NCBI GenBank assembly: GCA_023257915.1
Contig: JALRBB010000187.1
Coordinates: forward strand, 1 to 5,781
DNA: 5,781 nt
Direction of reading: 5' to 3'
Source of the DNA: Quisquiliibacterium sp.
Lineage (GTDB): Bacteria > Pseudomonadota > Gammaproteobacteria > Burkholderiales > Burkholderiaceae_E
In this document: in pieces, positions 5,143-5,781 of the stretch
Layout: every line of letters starts with the position of its first letter
Position numbering within the stretch: position 1 is the stretch's first letter
Program-made: the position numbers and the translations under genes
Notes under the pieces: model-generated
Databases searched by the model: none
Seen by the model: the letters and a program-made list of their open reading frames with translations, nothing else
What the model was told of the DNA's origin: nothing

Positions 5143-5781
5143 ATGAAAGCAAGCCGATTCCACATCTCGACGCTCAAGGAAGCGCCGTCCGATGCCGAGA
5201 TCGTCAGCCACCGGCTGATGACCCGGGCGGGCATGATCAGACGGCTCGCCGGAGGCATCTACAACTACATGCCGATGGGCCTGCGCGTGATCCGGCGCAT
5301 CGAGGCAATCATCCGCGAGGAGATGAACCGCGCCGGCGCGGTCGAGTTGCTGATGCCGGTGGTGCAGCCGGCCGAATTGTGGATGGAGTCCGGGCGCTGG
5401 GAGCAGTACGGTCCCGAACTGCTGCGGGTCAAGGATCGGCATCAGCGAGATTTCATTGTGCAGCCGACCTCCGAGGAAGTGATCACTGACATCGCGCGCC
5501 ACGAGATCAAGAGCTACCGGCAGATGCCGCGCAACTTCTATCACATCCAGACCAAGTTCCGCGACGAGCGCAGGCCGCGCTTTGGCGTGATGCGCGGTCG
5601 CGAATTCACGATGAAGGACGCGTATTCGTTCGACCGGGATCGCGACTCGGCGCTGGCCAGCTATCAGGCGATGTTCGATGCCTACGTCAAGGTTTTCGAG
5701 CGGATGGGGCTGAAATTTCGCGCGGTCGCTGCCGACACCGGCGCGATCGGCGGCTCGGCGAGCCACGAGTTCCAGGTCATT
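5143..5781 (+). CDS. proS: Prolyl-tRNA synthetase (N-terminal 213 residues, cut by window edge)
   Basis: This class II aminoacyl-tRNA synthetase charges tRNA-Pro with proline in the cytoplasm. The opening [20 protein letters not shown] and the run [19 protein letters not shown] at 26-44 are the bacterial (prokaryote-type) ProS N-terminus. [20 protein letters not shown] is at 71-90. The active-site loop QPTSEE at 107-112 replaces the GPTHEE of E. coli; I recall the QPTSEE form from betaproteobacteria. Motif 2, [19 protein letters not shown], is at 137-155, and MKDAYSF follows at 157-163. [16 protein letters not shown] near 197-212 is the start of the editing (INS) domain that clears mischarged alanine. 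The full protein is normally about 570 residues, so about 60% is missing. The ATG at 5143 matches the family start and has a weak GAAG site seven bases upstream. The gene is divergent from rppH. Confidence 0.96.
   Translation, partial: MKASRFHISTLKEAPSDAEIVSHRLMTRAGMIRRLAGGIYNYMPMGLRVIRRIEAIIREEMNRAGAVELLMPVVQPAELWMESGRWEQYGPELLRVKDRHQRDFIVQPTSEEVITDIARHEIKSYRQMPRNFYHIQTKFRDERRPRFGVMRGREFTMKDAYSFDRDRDSALASYQAMFDAYVKVFERMGLKFRAVAADTGAIGGSASHEFQVI

Noticed and set aside
5143..5781. QPTSEE in place of GPTHEE in prolyl-tRNA synthetase as a defect.
   Set aside because: The Thr and Glu residues of the loop are kept, and I recall this variant as common in betaproteobacterial ProS, so it is probably lineage-typical.

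Overview
The window is GC-rich, densely packed bacterial chromosome with strong G/C preference at third codon positions. The protein types and the divergent rppH/proS pair at the right end suggest a betaproteobacterium, probably Burkholderiales or a relative. This is inferred from recalled protein similarity and gene order, not from a database search. I see no RNA genes, insertion sequences, CRISPR arrays, phage genes or toxin-antitoxin genes.

Layout from left to right. (1) Positions 1-243, minus strand: the first 81 codons of a DEAD-box RNA helicase of the RhlE type, cut by the left edge. (2) 244-441: a 198-base gap that serves as the helicase leader, with a plausible -10 box and a perfect 12-bp palindrome. 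(3) 442-4353: a block of four dehydrogenase genes. One NAD-type D-2-hydroxyacid dehydrogenase is on the minus strand (442-1419). Across a 78-bp divergent control region lie three plus-strand genes: a short-chain dehydrogenase/reductase (1498-2256), a malate/L-lactate dehydrogenase family (Ldh_2) enzyme whose start overlaps the SDR stop by one base (2256-3338), and a second D-2-hydroxyacid dehydrogenase of the GHRB/hydroxyphenylpyruvate reductase type (3412-4353). A strong RNA hairpin lies between the last two. (4) 4354-4440: a short convergent gap with two GC-rich hairpins. (5) 4441-5025, minus strand: complete RppH, the Nudix enzyme that triggers mRNA decay. (6) 5026-5142: the rppH/proS divergent region, with a perfect TATAAT for rppH and a striking tandem pair of 13-bp palindromic units. 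(7) 5143 to the right edge: the first 213 codons of prolyl-tRNA synthetase.

How the genes may work together: RhlE, RppH and ProS are housekeeping genes of RNA metabolism and translation. The four dehydrogenases form a separate metabolic cassette placed between them. All act, by family, on hydroxy/keto pairs, and they combine two D-specific 2-hydroxyacid dehydrogenases with one enzyme from the Ldh_2 family, which usually acts on the opposite configuration. A reasonable inference is interconversion of 2-hydroxy acid stereoisomers through a shared 2-oxo acid, with the SDR acting on the same or a related carbon chain. No transporter, regulator, dehydratase or aldolase is present to fix the substrate.

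The items most worth a second look are the dehydrogenase cassette, the tandem palindromes before proS, and the hairpin with a possible alternative pairing before the last dehydrogenase. Nothing here amounts to an obviously new system.
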